Below are positions 8,635 through 17,621 of a DNA stretch of 64,000 bases, in pieces (within the stretch, counting starts at the first letter, position 1; each line of letters starts with the position of its first letter). Source of the stretch: Verrucomicrobiota bacterium (GTDB taxonomy: Bacteria; Verrucomicrobiota; Verrucomicrobiae; Limisphaerales; UBA11358); NCBI GenBank assembly GCA_014860005.1, contig JACZKP010000003.1:1-64000 (forward strand), written 5' to 3'. A program made the position numbers and the translations under genes. The notes below the pieces were generated by a model. The model worked only from the letters and a program-made list of their open reading frames with translations. It was not told where the DNA came from and did not search any database.

Positions 8635-9096
8635 TCAGGCTTTCGCCACTTTTCGAATTGCTCCCTTGCCGCCGCACTTGGTGCATTCCTTGCCGTCCTT
8701 GGCGGCGGTCACGCAGCATTCGTGGCTGCAAACCTTCTTGTCGGCGCGGGCCTTTTTGCAGCATCCGCCGGGCGTGCCGGCGATCAAGCCTTTACCGCCG
8801 CACTTCGTACATTCCTTGGCGTCCTTGGCCGCGGTCACGCAGCACGGGTGGCTGCAGTCTTTCTTGTCGGCGCGGGCCTTTTTGCAGCATCCGCCGGGAA
8901 TGCCCAGCAGTTCCCCTTTGCCGCCGCACTTCTCGCACTCCTTACCGTCTTTGGCGGCAGCGACACAACACGGGTGCGAGCAGTCCTTTTCGTCGGTGCT
9001 GGCCTTGGCGCAACAGCCGGCCTGGTCGGCGAGCGCCGTGCCCGCCAACAAGCCGATCGCGCACAGTGAAACGATCAGTATCTTCGGTGATTTCAT
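8635..9096 (-). CDS. Secreted cysteine-rich protein with three exact 42-residue repeats
   Basis: A 153-residue protein beginning with a signal peptide (residues 1-24, M-K-S-P-K-I-L-I-V-S-L, cleavage near A-L-A-D). The mature part is three tandem repeats of exactly 42 residues. Each has cysteines in the order CC-x9-C-x3-CC-x9-C-x2-C-G-G-K-G, at 28/29, 39, 43/44, 54, 57 and again at +42 and +84. C-S-H-[PE]-C-C is strictly repeated. Twenty-one mature cysteines plus His suggest metal binding or dense disulfides, but I do not recognise the family and assign no function. The start at 9096 is chosen for the signal peptide. A hairpin terminator follows the stop. The neighbour cutC is annotated as a copper homeostasis family member, which is suggestive only. 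Confidence 0.8.
   Translation of the reverse strand: MKSPKILIVSLCAIGLLAGTALADQAGCCAKASTDEKDCSHPCCVAAAKDGKECEKCGGKGELLGIPGGCCKKARADKKDCSHPCCVTAAKDAKECTKCGGKGLIAGTPGGCCKKARADKKVCSHECCVTAAKDGKECTKCGGKGAIRKVAKA
8659..9021 (-). repeat. Three tandem 126-bp repeats
   Basis: These encode the three 42-residue cysteine repeats. The spacing of every cysteine codon is an exact 126-bp period, with no insertions or deletions between copies. The second and third copies are the more alike. Confidence 0.85.
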
Positions 9097-9359
9097 TTTG
9101 GACCTTTCTGGCATGATCTTGTTTTTGACTTTCCATGCCCATACCGCACTGCGACCCGGCAGCCGGCAATACAAAGGGGCAATGAATTCAGAGTAACCAC
9201 AATCGTTCGATTGTCCACCGCGATATGGCGCAATTCCGCCATGAGAAATCATTGATCGCCCGCGTGCGCATGATAAGCCGGTTGCCGCACGACGGCCTTC
9301 GGTTCATGGTACACTTTGCTATTGAGGCGTAGGCGGCGAGCATTGACGTCAGCGTCTTC

Positions 9360-10109
9360 CTAACTTTCGCTAGCCGCCTGTACTACGCGACGGATCATTT
9401 CTGTATCCGTCACGCCGATCTCATATTCCGGCAAACCGGGCACCCCCATGAACACGTGCGGATTCCGATACACCATCCGGCTGCCGACTTTCTTCTGACC
9501 CGACAGGTGATACTCGCGCGCACCCGTAACGGCGATGAGTTCGCGCAGGTTGCCGTCGTTGACACCGGCGCCGGGCATGACAATCAAACGCTCGCCGGCC
9601 CGGCGAACCAATTCGGCAATAAGTTCCTTTCCCGCCATCGCGCTGCCGCGCTGTCCAGAGGTCAGCAAGCGCTCGGCTCCGAGTGTAATGATGTCTTCCA
9701 GCGCCTGGAACGCATCCGCCGCCATGTCAAAGGCGCGATGAAACGTCACCGCCATGGGCCGGGCGGCGGCGATCAATTCGCGCGCTCGCGTCAGGTCCAC
9801 ACTCCCGTCCGGTTGCAGCGCGCCGATCACCACTCCATCGGCGCCCGCGCTTTTGCAGAATTCGATGTCCCGCTGCATGAGCGCGAACTCCGTGTTGTTG
9901 TAACAGAAATCCCCGCCGCGGGGACGAATGAGCACGTGCAGCCCGATGCGCAATCGTTCGCGCGCCAGTTCGATCGCCGCGAGACTGGGGGTCACTCCAC
10001 CCTCGATCAGGGCCGAACACAATTCGACACGCGCCGCACCGCCCGCCTCTGCCGCGAGCGCCGATTCAAGTGAATTGGCGCAGACTTCGATGAGGATAGG
10101 AGTGTTCAT
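9360..10109 (-). CDS. cutC: CutC family protein
   Basis: A 249-residue protein, the usual CutC length, forming a single TIM barrel. Recognisable blocks are I-E-V-C-A-N-S near the start, G-A-A-R-V-E-L-C-S-A-L, H-V-L-I-R-P-R-G-G-D-F, V-T-F-H-R-A-F-D and L-L-T-S-G-Q near 150. CutC was first linked to copper tolerance in Escherichia coli, but its biochemical activity is unsettled. The gene stands alone, 263 bp from the cysteine-repeat gene start, with no partner in an operon. Confidence 0.93.
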   Translation of the reverse strand: MNTPILIEVCANSLESALAAEAGGAARVELCSALIEGGVTPSLAAIELARERLRIGLHVLIRPRGGDFCYNNTEFALMQRDIEFCKSAGADGVVIGALQPDGSVDLTRARELIAAARPMAVTFHRAFDMAADAFQALEDIITLGAERLLTSGQRGSAMAGKELIAELVRRAGERLIVMPGAGVNDGNLRELIAVTGAREYHLSGQKKVGSRMVYRNPHVFMGVPGLPEYEIGVTDTEMIRRVVQAASES

Positions 10110-10253
10110 AAGGTAGGTTGCCAGACAGATCTGCTCGGCACGCTATCGTGACAGAACGGTAGAAGCAAGGAACTGCATGGCAGTTGCGCCCGTGACGTCT
10201 CAGCGATTAAGGGGAAACGTTCGGCTCGGCAACGCTGTCACCGGGTGGGAGAC

Positions 10254-12770
10254 TCAAGGCGTTATCAGCAAACGGAAAAACCGATCCTGGCCCGGGACGA
10301 TTTCCTCCGAATACGGCGGTGACGGTCGCGGAGTAATCGGTGTCCAAGGACCGGTAATGGCCGGAGCCCATTCCAGTTGCCCCTCGCCCGTCCAGTCCAG
10401 TCGCAGTTGGCCTTCGGTCAACGTGGCCGGCAGGAATTCCGGCGGCAACACGGCGTCCAATCGCAACACGCCCAGATAGGTGAAATGGTTCGCGTTGTTG
10501 TTGTTCGCGGTGGGCGCGAGGCTGATGGTGATTTCCCGCGCGGCGTCGGGAAGGATACCGGTGACTCGGGCCGTGTTGGTGACGTTGTTGGCGGCGTTGA
10601 GCGCAGCGAAGCCGGAGTTTGCGCCCGTGACGGTGTAACCCGTTTCGCGATTATCACCCACGCCCGTGCGCGAGGCATAAAAGGTGAGGTCGTATTTCGC
10701 GTCGGGATCTAGTCCCACCAGTTTGAAGCTGGGGAAAACATTGGCCAGACCGCTGAACATTTCCGTGTTGCCAAAGAGGGAATCGCGCGTGGCGTTCTGC
10801 GGCAGCAACGGCCAGTTCATCGTGCCGTTCTCGTTCGCACCATTGAACCGGCTCAACATCATCAGGCCGATGGTCGTGGGCGCATTGGCGGCGGTGACAA
10901 GATTGGTCAGTCGCCCGGTGGCGGAACTGCCGACGGCGGTGGTGACGTTGTTCCAGAGGTTTAACGGATCATTCGGTGAGACTCCATTCGCCGTGGGCGT
11001 GGTGCTTGCGCCGAAGTCGAAGAATAACGCTTGCGCCGCCGGATTCCCGGTCACCGGGGTGACGTGCAGCACGGCGTTGCTGCTGGTGGCGCCATAGACG
11101 AGGTTGCTGACGCTGACCGCGAAGACCGCGCCGTCCATGTTGGTGGTGACGGAGGGAACCGTGTACGTGAACTGGTTCGCATCGGGAATCGCAACGTCGT
11201 TGCTGAACCACTGAATGAAATAAGGCGGTGTGCCTTGCACCGCCGCGACGAACTGGGCCGGCATGAATTCGGACACCGTCTGGCTGGCCGGATGTTGGAG
11301 GAAGACAATGGGTTCCTGCTGCGGCACGGCGTCCAGGCGCAACGCGCTGAGGTAGGTGAAATGGTTCGCGTTATTGTTGTTCGCCGTGGGCGCCAGGCTG
11401 ATGGTGATTGCGCCGGAGGCATCGGGGGTGATGCCGGCCACCAGCGCGGTGGCGTCTGTGTTGTTGGCGGCGTTCAGGGCGGCAAAACCGGAATTCTCTC
11501 CGGTGACCGTATAACCGGTTTCCCGGTTGTCACCCACACCAACCCGCGCGGCGTAAAATGTGAAGCTGTAGGTCCGGGCCGGATTCAGGTTGACGAACTT
11601 GAAGCTGGGAAACACCTCGCTCAAGCCGTTGAACGCTTCGGTGTTGCCATACAGCGAATCACGCGTGGCATTGACGGGAAAAGCCGTGGCGGTGGTGCTG
11701 CCGTTTTCGTTGGCGCCATTGAAGCGGCTGACCATCACCAGGCTGATGTCGGTGGCAGCGTTGGCCGTGGTGACGATATTTGACAACGCACCCGTGGGCG
11801 TCGCACCGATGGCTTCAGTGATGTTGTTCCAATGATTGGCCGGATCATTCGGCGCCGGGCCGTTGGTGGTCGTGGCACTGGCGGGGCCGAAGTCGAACAG
11901 AAACGATTGCAGGCCGGTCTGGCTCGAGCCGGAAACGGTCGCCCAGGCAAAGTCCTCCAGCAGCGTGGGCGAAACCGTGAGTCCCAGATTCAAACTGGAA
12001 ACCAGCGAGTTGGTGGAGAGTCCGTGCGCGCTGACGCCGTAAATCTTGCTGTAGATGACACACGCCGCCAGATAGTAACCATTGTTGTTGCCGTGGTAAT
12101 CATCGCTGCCGAACAACGGAACAAAGAACGGGTCCGCCGCCGGAAGCAGACCGCCGGTGTTTTCCCAAGCCGTGCCCACCGGTGCAACCACGACCGGGGG
12201 ATTGGTTGGATAGGAGGCGTTCAGCGCATCCGCCAAGCCTTGGTAGTTGGTCCGTAGTTCCGTTTGAAATTCCGCAGTGCTGGCAAAACCGCTGGGCGAG
12301 GAAACGCCGGTGATCAGGGAGTGCGCCGGGGCGCGTGACCAGGTTTCAAACAACACCACCTGCGTTTGCGGATGGTTGGTCATGATCTGGCGGTAAAGCA
12401 GCGAGCCATAGGTGTAATGATTGGCCACGCTGCCGCTGGCCAGATGCGTCGGCTCGGTGCTGTAGTTTTGGAGCACGACGTGCGTCCACGGCTGCGAATT
12501 GATGGTGGCCTGAGTCGTGGCGTCCTGACTGTGGAATTGGAAGTTCTGCCCGCCCACGGCGCGCATCACGGTGGTGGGGTCGGGATGTCCGCCCGCCTGG
12601 GCCAGTCGATCAAAGATACCCGGCACACCGCCCCCGCCGCTGCCGATGGTGAAGCTGTTCCCGATGAACAGCACGCGGTGTTGGGCGTGGGCAAATTCCA
12701 TCGGCAGGACGAGGAGGAACAACCCCAATGCAATCTGGAGCCAGGACTTGGCGGTTATCGAGATCATCAT
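10254..12770 (-). CDS. Secreted SGNH hydrolase with two ~185-residue repeat modules and an Ig-like domain
   Basis: An 838-residue protein with a signal peptide (1-30, cleavage after A-H-A-Q). Residues 31-285 form an SGNH/GDSL-like hydrolase: Ser39 in F-I-G-N-S-F-T and the pair Asp223/His226 in S-D-D-Y-H-G. Such enzymes deacetylate or de-esterify polysaccharides. Then follow module copy 1 (about 293-478), an Ig-like segment (about 480-575), module copy 2 (about 586-770) and a ~60-residue tail ending R-F-F-R-L. The module is marked by D-F-G, N-D-P-x-N-x-W-N-N, N-A-T-R-D-S-L-[FY]-G-N-T-E, G-V-G-D-N-R-E-T-G-Y-T-V-T-G and N-N-N-N-A-N-H-F-T-Y-L, and occurs twice more in the next gene. I have no family name for it; a jelly-roll sugar-binding fold is a guess. 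Confidence 0.85.
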   Translation of the reverse strand: MMISITAKSWLQIALGLFLLVLPMEFAHAQHRVLFIGNSFTIGSGGGGVPGIFDRLAQAGGHPDPTTVMRAVGGQNFQFHSQDATTQATINSQPWTHVVLQNYSTEPTHLASGSVANHYTYGSLLYRQIMTNHPQTQVVLFETWSRAPAHSLITGVSSPSGFASTAEFQTELRTNYQGLADALNASYPTNPPVVVAPVGTAWENTGGLLPAADPFFVPLFGSDDYHGNNNGYYLAACVIYSKIYGVSAHGLSTNSLVSSLNLGLTVSPTLLEDFAWATVSGSSQTGLQSFLFDFGPASATTTNGPAPNDPANHWNNITEAIGATPTGALSNIVTTANAATDISLVMVSRFNGANENGSTTATAFPVNATRDSLYGNTEAFNGLSEVFPSFKFVNLNPARTYSFTFYAARVGVGDNRETGYTVTGENSGFAALNAANNTDATALVAGITPDASGAITISLAPTANNNNANHFTYLSALRLDAVPQQEPIVFLQHPASQTVSEFMPAQFVAAVQGTPPYFIQWFSNDVAIPDANQFTYTVPSVTTNMDGAVFAVSVSNLVYGATSSNAVLHVTPVTGNPAAQALFFDFGASTTPTANGVSPNDPLNLWNNVTTAVGSSATGRLTNLVTAANAPTTIGLMMLSRFNGANENGTMNWPLLPQNATRDSLFGNTEMFSGLANVFPSFKLVGLDPDAKYDLTFYASRTGVGDNRETGYTVTGANSGFAALNAANNVTNTARVTGILPDAAREITISLAPTANNNNANHFTYLGVLRLDAVLPPEFLPATLTEGQLRLDWTGEGQLEWAPAITGPWTPITPRPSPPYSEEIVPGQDRFFRLLITP

Positions 12771-12832
12771 GTTAATTCTGGAGGACGCAAAAACCCGAAC
12801 CTAGAGCAATTCCTCATCGCTGGATCGTAGTT

Positions 12833-12876
12833 GGAAACAAAGAACCACGGAAGCCGGAAACGCCCGGCTTCCGTGG
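12833..12876 (-). terminator. Strong hairpin terminator after the second module protein
   Basis: A perfect 13-bp stem (12845-12857 with 12864-12876, 6-base loop) is followed on the minus strand by TTCTTTGTTT. It lies just past the stop of the gene ending at 12909, and separates it from the SGNH gene, so the two module genes are probably transcribed separately. Confidence 0.75.
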
Positions 12877-12908
12877 GTTGAGCATTGGATCAAGAATCTC
12901 CGCGTCGC

Positions 12909-14975
12909 TTACTGTTGGAGCCGATAGAACCGGTTTTCTCCCGGCACAAGGGCTTCGCTGTAGGGCGAGGTGGGGGCCGGCAACACCGGCGTCCACGATC
13001 CGCCGACTGAAGTCGCCCGCAGCAATTGACCGTCACCGGTCCATTCCAGCTTGATCTGGCCATTCTCGATGGTCGCTGGCAGGAACTGCAATGGCACCAC
13101 GTACGGCGAGACCCGCAGCACGCCCAGATAGGTGAAATGGTTGCCGTTGTTGTTGTTCACGGTCGGCGCCATGCTGATGGTGATTTCGCCCGCCTCGGTC
13201 GGGGAAATGCCTTCGACGGCGGCCGTGTTATTGATGTTGTTGCCGGCATTCAGGGCAGTGAACCCTGAATTCGCGCCGGTGACGGTGTAGCCGGTTTCCC
13301 GGTTGTCCCCCACACTGGTGCGGGAGGCATAGAAGGTGAGACTGTATTTTCGGGCGGGATTCAGGCCGTTCAATTTGAAACTGGGGAAGATGTTTTCCAA
13401 GCTATTGAAAACCTCGGTGTTGCCATAGAAGGAGTCGCGCGTGGCGCGCTGCGGGAATACCGTTGAGAGCAGCGTGCCGTTCTCGTTGAAACTGTTAAAC
13501 CGCGTGATCATGGCCAGGCCGATTGTCGTTGGCGTATTGTAGATGGTAACGAGATTGAAAAGCTCACCGAAGTCCGAACTGGCGACGCTGGCGGTGACGT
13601 TGTTCCAATAGTTATCCGGATCATTCGGGGCGGGGCCAAATTCCGTGATGGCGGCTGCCGCGCCAAAGTCAAACAACAGGTCCTGGTCTTCAATCTCGAT
13701 CACCTGACCAATCAACGTGGTGTTGGGCGTGATGGGGTTGCCGGCAAGGTCCTGCACGCTGTTTACGATGACGGTGAACGTGCCGGTAATGGGAACGGTC
13801 AAGCTGAGCGTCACGCTTCGGGCATCTGGATTGAGGGTGGCGGCCGCGACCCCCACCGCCCCGGCGTCCACCGTGTAATTGGCCGGATTGTAGGTCGTAT
13901 CATCCATCACTTCATCGAAGGTCAACACGATGGTGTTTCCGTCGTAGCTCGCGGCTTTGAGCAACACCGGCGGGTTGGTGTCGCTGGACACCGTGAGCAC
14001 CGCGTTGGTGCTGGCGACGCCGTAGGCCAGATTACTGACAGTGACCGAGTAAAACCAGCCGTCCATGTCGAGGGTCACAGAGGGGAGGGTAAGGGTGAAC
14101 TGATTCTCGCCGAGGAGCGGTTGGTCGTTCTGATACCACTGCACCGAATACGGTGGCGCGCCCGTGACGGCGGCGGTGAAGGTGGCCGGTTTGAGTTGGA
14201 TCACCTGCTGACTGACCGGTTGGGCCGTGAAGGCAATGGGGGTCTGTGGAGGCACCGCGTCCAGCTTGAGAAAGCCCAGATACGTGAAATGATTCGCGTT
14301 GTTGTTGTTCGCTCCCGGCGCAAGGCTGATGGTGATTTCTCCCGCGCCATCCGGTGTGATGTTCGAAACGGTGGCGGTTTCGTCAATGTTGTTCGACGCA
14401 TCGAGGGCGCCGACTCCGGAGTTGCCGCCCGTCACGGTGTATTCGGTTTCCCGGATGTCGCCAACGCCAGTGCGCGAAGCGTAGAACGTAAAACTGTAAG
14501 TCGTATTCGCGTCCAGTCCGGTGAGTTTGAAGCGCGGGAAGATATTTGCCAGGCCGCTGAAAGTTTCCGTGTTGCCGAACATGGAATCGCGGGTGGCGTT
14601 AAGCGGATAGGTCAGGGAGTTCTGCGTGCCGTTCTCGTTGACCCCGTTGAAGCGGTTGACCATGGCGAGATTGACGGTGCTTGTGACGCTCATCGAGGAA
14701 ACCAAGTTGGTCAAAACACCTGTATCCGTGCTGCCAATGCCGCTGCCAATGTTGTTCCAGTAATTGTCGGGATCGTTTGGAATGGGGCCGCGGCTGGTGG
14801 TGTTGGCCCCGCCGAAATCAATGAAGTAGGTCTGCGCCGGAGCGTTGAAGCTGGCCAGCGCGAGCATCGCGGCCACGAGCCCAGCCGACCAGTTTGAGCT
14901 GCGCCGCGCCCGACGGGCTGGCGAGGTTGGGGATGCGGATGAGGTCGAGGGATTTTGTTCGCGTGGAGTTGTCAT
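12909..14975 (-). CDS. Secreted protein with two ~185-residue modules, Ig-like and Big_5-like domains
   Basis: A 688-residue paralogue of the neighbouring SGNH protein without the hydrolase. It has a basic N-terminus and a signal peptide (hydrophobic 31-48, cleavage near A-P-A-Q). Order: module copy 1 (about 49-238), an Ig-like segment (about 245-335), a Big_5/SbsA-like segment (about 335-430, T-F-D-E-V-M-D-D-T-T-Y-N-P-A-N-Y), module copy 2 (about 436-620) and a tail ending R-F-Y-R-L-Q-Q. Asn-rich loops (N-N-N-N-A-N-H-F-T-Y-L-G) are kept in all copies. It is probably exported and cell-surface or matrix-associated. No catalytic motif is visible. Confidence 0.82.
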   Translation of the reverse strand: MTTPREQNPSTSSASPTSPARRARRSSNWSAGLVAAMLALASFNAPAQTYFIDFGGANTTSRGPIPNDPDNYWNNIGSGIGSTDTGVLTNLVSSMSVTSTVNLAMVNRFNGVNENGTQNSLTYPLNATRDSMFGNTETFSGLANIFPRFKLTGLDANTTYSFTFYASRTGVGDIRETEYTVTGGNSGVGALDASNNIDETATVSNITPDGAGEITISLAPGANNNNANHFTYLGFLKLDAVPPQTPIAFTAQPVSQQVIQLKPATFTAAVTGAPPYSVQWYQNDQPLLGENQFTLTLPSVTLDMDGWFYSVTVSNLAYGVASTNAVLTVSSDTNPPVLLKAASYDGNTIVLTFDEVMDDTTYNPANYTVDAGAVGVAAATLNPDARSVTLSLTVPITGTFTVIVNSVQDLAGNPITPNTTLIGQVIEIEDQDLLFDFGAAAAITEFGPAPNDPDNYWNNVTASVASSDFGELFNLVTIYNTPTTIGLAMITRFNSFNENGTLLSTVFPQRATRDSFYGNTEVFNSLENIFPSFKLNGLNPARKYSLTFYASRTSVGDNRETGYTVTGANSGFTALNAGNNINNTAAVEGISPTEAGEITISMAPTVNNNNGNHFTYLGVLRVSPYVVPLQFLPATIENGQIKLEWTGDGQLLRATSVGGSWTPVLPAPTSPYSEALVPGENRFYRLQQ

Positions 14976-15189
14976 GGGGCTGGTCTGGACTGGGTGTTAA
15001 TTAAATTACGTCAGGTTTGTGCGGGGATCATGCCGTCAGGGCAGCCAACCAGCAATAAAAACCTCAAGAGAAACAGATTCAAGGGGGGCCTGATCATACA
15101 CCAGATGCTGGGAATTCCTGTTCGGAACGATTCCTATTCGACTGTGTCCGGCGGCTTGGAGCCAAGCTGGTTTGTGCTACACTGCCGCC

Positions 15190-15690
15190 GTGACGATTGA
15201 GCAAATCCTGGGTTTCAGCCTTGCGATGCTGGTGATGCTGGTCGCGCTGATTGGCACAATCGTGCCGGCGCTGCCGGGCACCCCCATCGCGCTGGCAGCG
15301 GCAGTGGCGCATCGGCTCTATTTCGGTCCCGCCAGTGTCAACAACACCGTGCTCGTGGTGCTGGTGCTGCTCACGCTGATTTCGCTGCTCTTTGAGTTTC
15401 TGGCCAGTGTGCTGGGCGCAAAAAAATTTGGTGCCACCTGGCGCGGTGCGGTGGGCGCCGTGATCGGCGGAGTAATTGGGATGTTCTTCAGCCTGCCGGG
15501 GTTGATCCTTGGCCCGTTCGTGGGCGCAACGCTGTTTGAAATGATCGGGCGACAGGAATTCCGAAGGGCGGCCAAAGCCGGCACGGGCGCGGTGCTGGGG
15601 CTGCTACTGGGGATTGTCGGGAAGGTTTCAATCTGTGTAATCATGATTGGGCTGTTTGCCACCAACGTCATCTTCCGGTCGGGAAGTTGA
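15190..15690 (+). CDS. DUF456 family membrane protein
   Basis: A 166-residue protein with about four membrane segments. Diagnostic DUF456 features are G-T-I-V-P-A-L-P-G-T-P near the first helix and G-A-K-K-[FY]-G-A-T followed by a glycine-zipper helix (G-A-V-G-A-V-I-G-G-V-I-G). Function of the family is not established. GTG 15190 (V-T-I-E-Q) is a better start than ATG 15172, because the homologous region begins directly after it. The rhomboid gene begins 163 bp further on the same strand. Confidence 0.85.
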   Translation: MTIEQILGFSLAMLVMLVALIGTIVPALPGTPIALAAAVAHRLYFGPASVNNTVLVVLVLLTLISLLFEFLASVLGAKKFGATWRGAVGAVIGGVIGMFFSLPGLILGPFVGATLFEMIGRQEFRRAAKAGTGAVLGLLLGIVGKVSICVIMIGLFATNVIFRSGS

Positions 15691-15853
15691 CAGCGTGATC
15701 GTGCCACCGACGACGCTGGGTGGTCCCATTTTGCCCGCTCAAGGACCGCCATCCGGATGCTGGCAGGCAGGGCGGACTTGTAAACCATACTGTCAGGCAG
15801 GTAACGTCACTCATCTGGGCAGGGAGAGAATTCGTCCCGTCAGCACAACAACC

Positions 15854-16750
15854 ATGAGAAGTATCGGCAATCTTGCGGATGAAAAAACGGCGCGCGCCTT
15901 TGGCGACTTTCTGGTCGCCACGGGCGTGCGCAACCAGATTGAGCACGAAACGGACGGCTCCTGGTCCGTGTGGGTCGTGGATGAAGATCACATCACCGAC
16001 GCGCAAACCGCACTCGCCCGCTACCGGGCCAATCCGGACGCTGCGGAGTTTCACCAAGCCGCCGCAACTGCGGCAAAAGTCCGCGAGGACGAAGCCAAGG
16101 ACCTGGCCGCGTATCAGCGGCGAGTCCGCACGGGCCGCAGCTTGTTTCCGAAAATTGGCGGCTACGGTGTGGGTTTTCTGACCTACGCCTTGATCATTCT
16201 CTGCGTCGTCGTGGCCATCTACTCCGGACTGGGGAGGAACTTTGATTTCTTGCGGCATCTGCACATCGTTGACCCCGAGTTTTCGCGGAACAAATTCCTG
16301 CCGGAAGTGCTGGCTGGGCAAGTCTGGCGGCTGTTCACACCGATCTTTATCCACTTTGGTCCGATTCATCTGATCTTCAATATGATGTGGCTCTATCAAC
16401 TGGGCAGCATGATCGAAGGAAGGCAAAGCGCCTGGCGGCTGGCGTTGCTGGTGGCCGGCATCGCCCTGGTTTCAAACTTCGCCCAATACTATTTCCACCA
16501 GCCGAGATTTGGCGGCATGTCCGGCGTGGTTTTCGGGCTGGCGGGGTATGTCTGGATGCAAGGCAAATACGACCGCGCATCCGGTTTGGGTCTCGATCCG
16601 ACAAGTGTCACGATCCTGCTGGTGGTGCTGGTGATTTGTTACACGGGCATTGTTGGACCGGTGGCGAACACGGCGCATCTGACGGGCTTGATCCTGGGTC
16701 TGGTCTGGGGGCGTGTCTCAGCATATCTCGCCTCCCGAAAGCCGGAGTAG
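15854..16750 (+). CDS. Rhomboid-family intramembrane serine protease (GlpG-like)
   Basis: A 298-residue protein. The N-terminal ~90 residues are soluble, resembling the GlpG cytoplasmic domain, followed by a charged linker and six membrane segments. The catalytic dyad is Ser223 in G-G-M-S-G and His275 in N-T-A-H-L-T-G. The oxyanion-hole motif H-x3-N is His172/Asn176. Rhomboids cleave membrane proteins within or near their transmembrane helix. ATG 15854 (M-R-S-I-G-N-L) starts the conserved region; an upstream in-frame ATG at 15647 would overlap the DUF456 gene and add 69 non-conserved residues. Confidence 0.93.
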   Translation: MRSIGNLADEKTARAFGDFLVATGVRNQIEHETDGSWSVWVVDEDHITDAQTALARYRANPDAAEFHQAAATAAKVREDEAKDLAAYQRRVRTGRSLFPKIGGYGVGFLTYALIILCVVVAIYSGLGRNFDFLRHLHIVDPEFSRNKFLPEVLAGQVWRLFTPIFIHFGPIHLIFNMMWLYQLGSMIEGRQSAWRLALLVAGIALVSNFAQYYFHQPRFGGMSGVVFGLAGYVWMQGKYDRASGLGLDPTSVTILLVVLVICYTGIVGPVANTAHLTGLILGLVWGRVSAYLASRKPE

Positions 16751-16775
16751 GGGTTTGGGACACGGGCGACGGTCA

Positions 16776-16886
16776 CATCGCCGAGTTCCAAGTCGAAACA
16801 CGGGTATCCAGACCCGTCGGTGCTCGCAATACCCACACGGTGAAAGCCTTGCTTTTTCTGCGCCGCCGACTTGGAACTCGGCGATG
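16776..16886. repeat. 20-bp perfect inverted repeats flanking a 71-bp spacer
   Basis: The 20-base segment at 16776-16795 (CATCGCCGAGTTCC...) is exactly reverse-complemented at 16867-16886. The spacer contains a further small hairpin (CGGGTATCCAGACCCG at 16801-16816). The element sits between convergent genes. It could be a bidirectional transcription barrier or a small non-autonomous element. Confidence 0.75.
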
Positions 16887-16925
16887 TTCGTTAGCCATAC
16901 TGCAAGGCGTGTTCCAACCGGCACG

Positions 16926-17621
16926 TCAGATTGCACCGCAAAGCACCCCGGCCCCTGCCAGTGCAGTCTTGTGCCAGAGATCCAGCGATTCGTGCAGCTT
17001 GTCCAGCCACGGCAACACGCGGTTTTCGAGCGCGTTGGAAAGATAATTCGGGTCTTCGGTCCAACAAGCTTCGTCCACATTCCGAATAATGCCGGCGAGT
17101 TGCTGGAGTTGCCATTTGCGCAACTGGGTCAGCGAAGCGCGCCCGTTGGCCGGACCGCAGACGGATTCCGGCACCAGGCTCAAGGTCAGCAAAGGCGCTT
17201 TGAGGTCTGAGGCCAGTTTCCACCAGAACTCACGCGCGACAACGCCTTCGTTGATCAGCACGAGCAACACCGCCTCCAAAGCCTGCTCGCGAGCCTGGGC
17301 AGTTTGTTGTAACGCCGTCTGGATGAGTTGGCGGGGCAGATCGTCCAGGTCAACCGTCTCAGCCGCCACGCTCACGAATTCGTTCCCGTGTGCTGGAAGT
17401 TGCGTGAGGCTGGCCGGTCGGCCATCAATGCTGAACGCGCAAAGAATTCTTTGCTGCTCCATGGCCAGCGCTTCCAGGTACGCGCGAATGGCATTGAGGG
17501 AACGACGTTCCGCAGGTAAATCCACGCGCTGGCCGTCCAAGGTGACATTGATTTTCCGCTGCGTGGCCGGTGAGTTGAATGAGCCCAATTCCATACCCGC
17601 GCACGGGAGCGCAAGACACAT
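16926..17621 (-). CDS. Hypothetical soluble protein, no recognised family
   Basis: A 231-residue protein, or 222 if the second Met (M-E-L-G-S-F) is the start. No signal peptide is convincing. The sequence is helix-rich with several Leu/Gln-rich stretches (L-I-Q-T-A-L-Q-Q-T-A) and a short early segment K-I-N-V-T-L-D-G-Q-R-V that reads like a beta hairpin. Coding character is good and the frame is not a shadow of another gene. I do not recognise it. It is convergent with the rhomboid gene across the inverted repeat at 16776. Confidence 0.6.
   Translation of the reverse strand: MCLALPCAGMELGSFNSPATQRKINVTLDGQRVDLPAERRSLNAIRAYLEALAMEQQRILCAFSIDGRPASLTQLPAHGNEFVSVAAETVDLDDLPRQLIQTALQQTAQAREQALEAVLLVLINEGVVAREFWWKLASDLKAPLLTLSLVPESVCGPANGRASLTQLRKWQLQQLAGIIRNVDEACWTEDPNYLSNALENRVLPWLDKLHESLDLWHKTALAGAGVLCGAI

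Noticed and set aside
8659..9021. Tandem DNA repeat considered as a satellite or attachment array
   Set aside because: It is fully explained by three in-frame 42-codon protein repeats.
9360..10109. cutC and the cysteine-repeat gene as a copper-resistance operon
   Set aside because: The genes are 263 bp apart with a terminator after the repeat gene, and CutC's copper role is uncertain; kept only as a hint.
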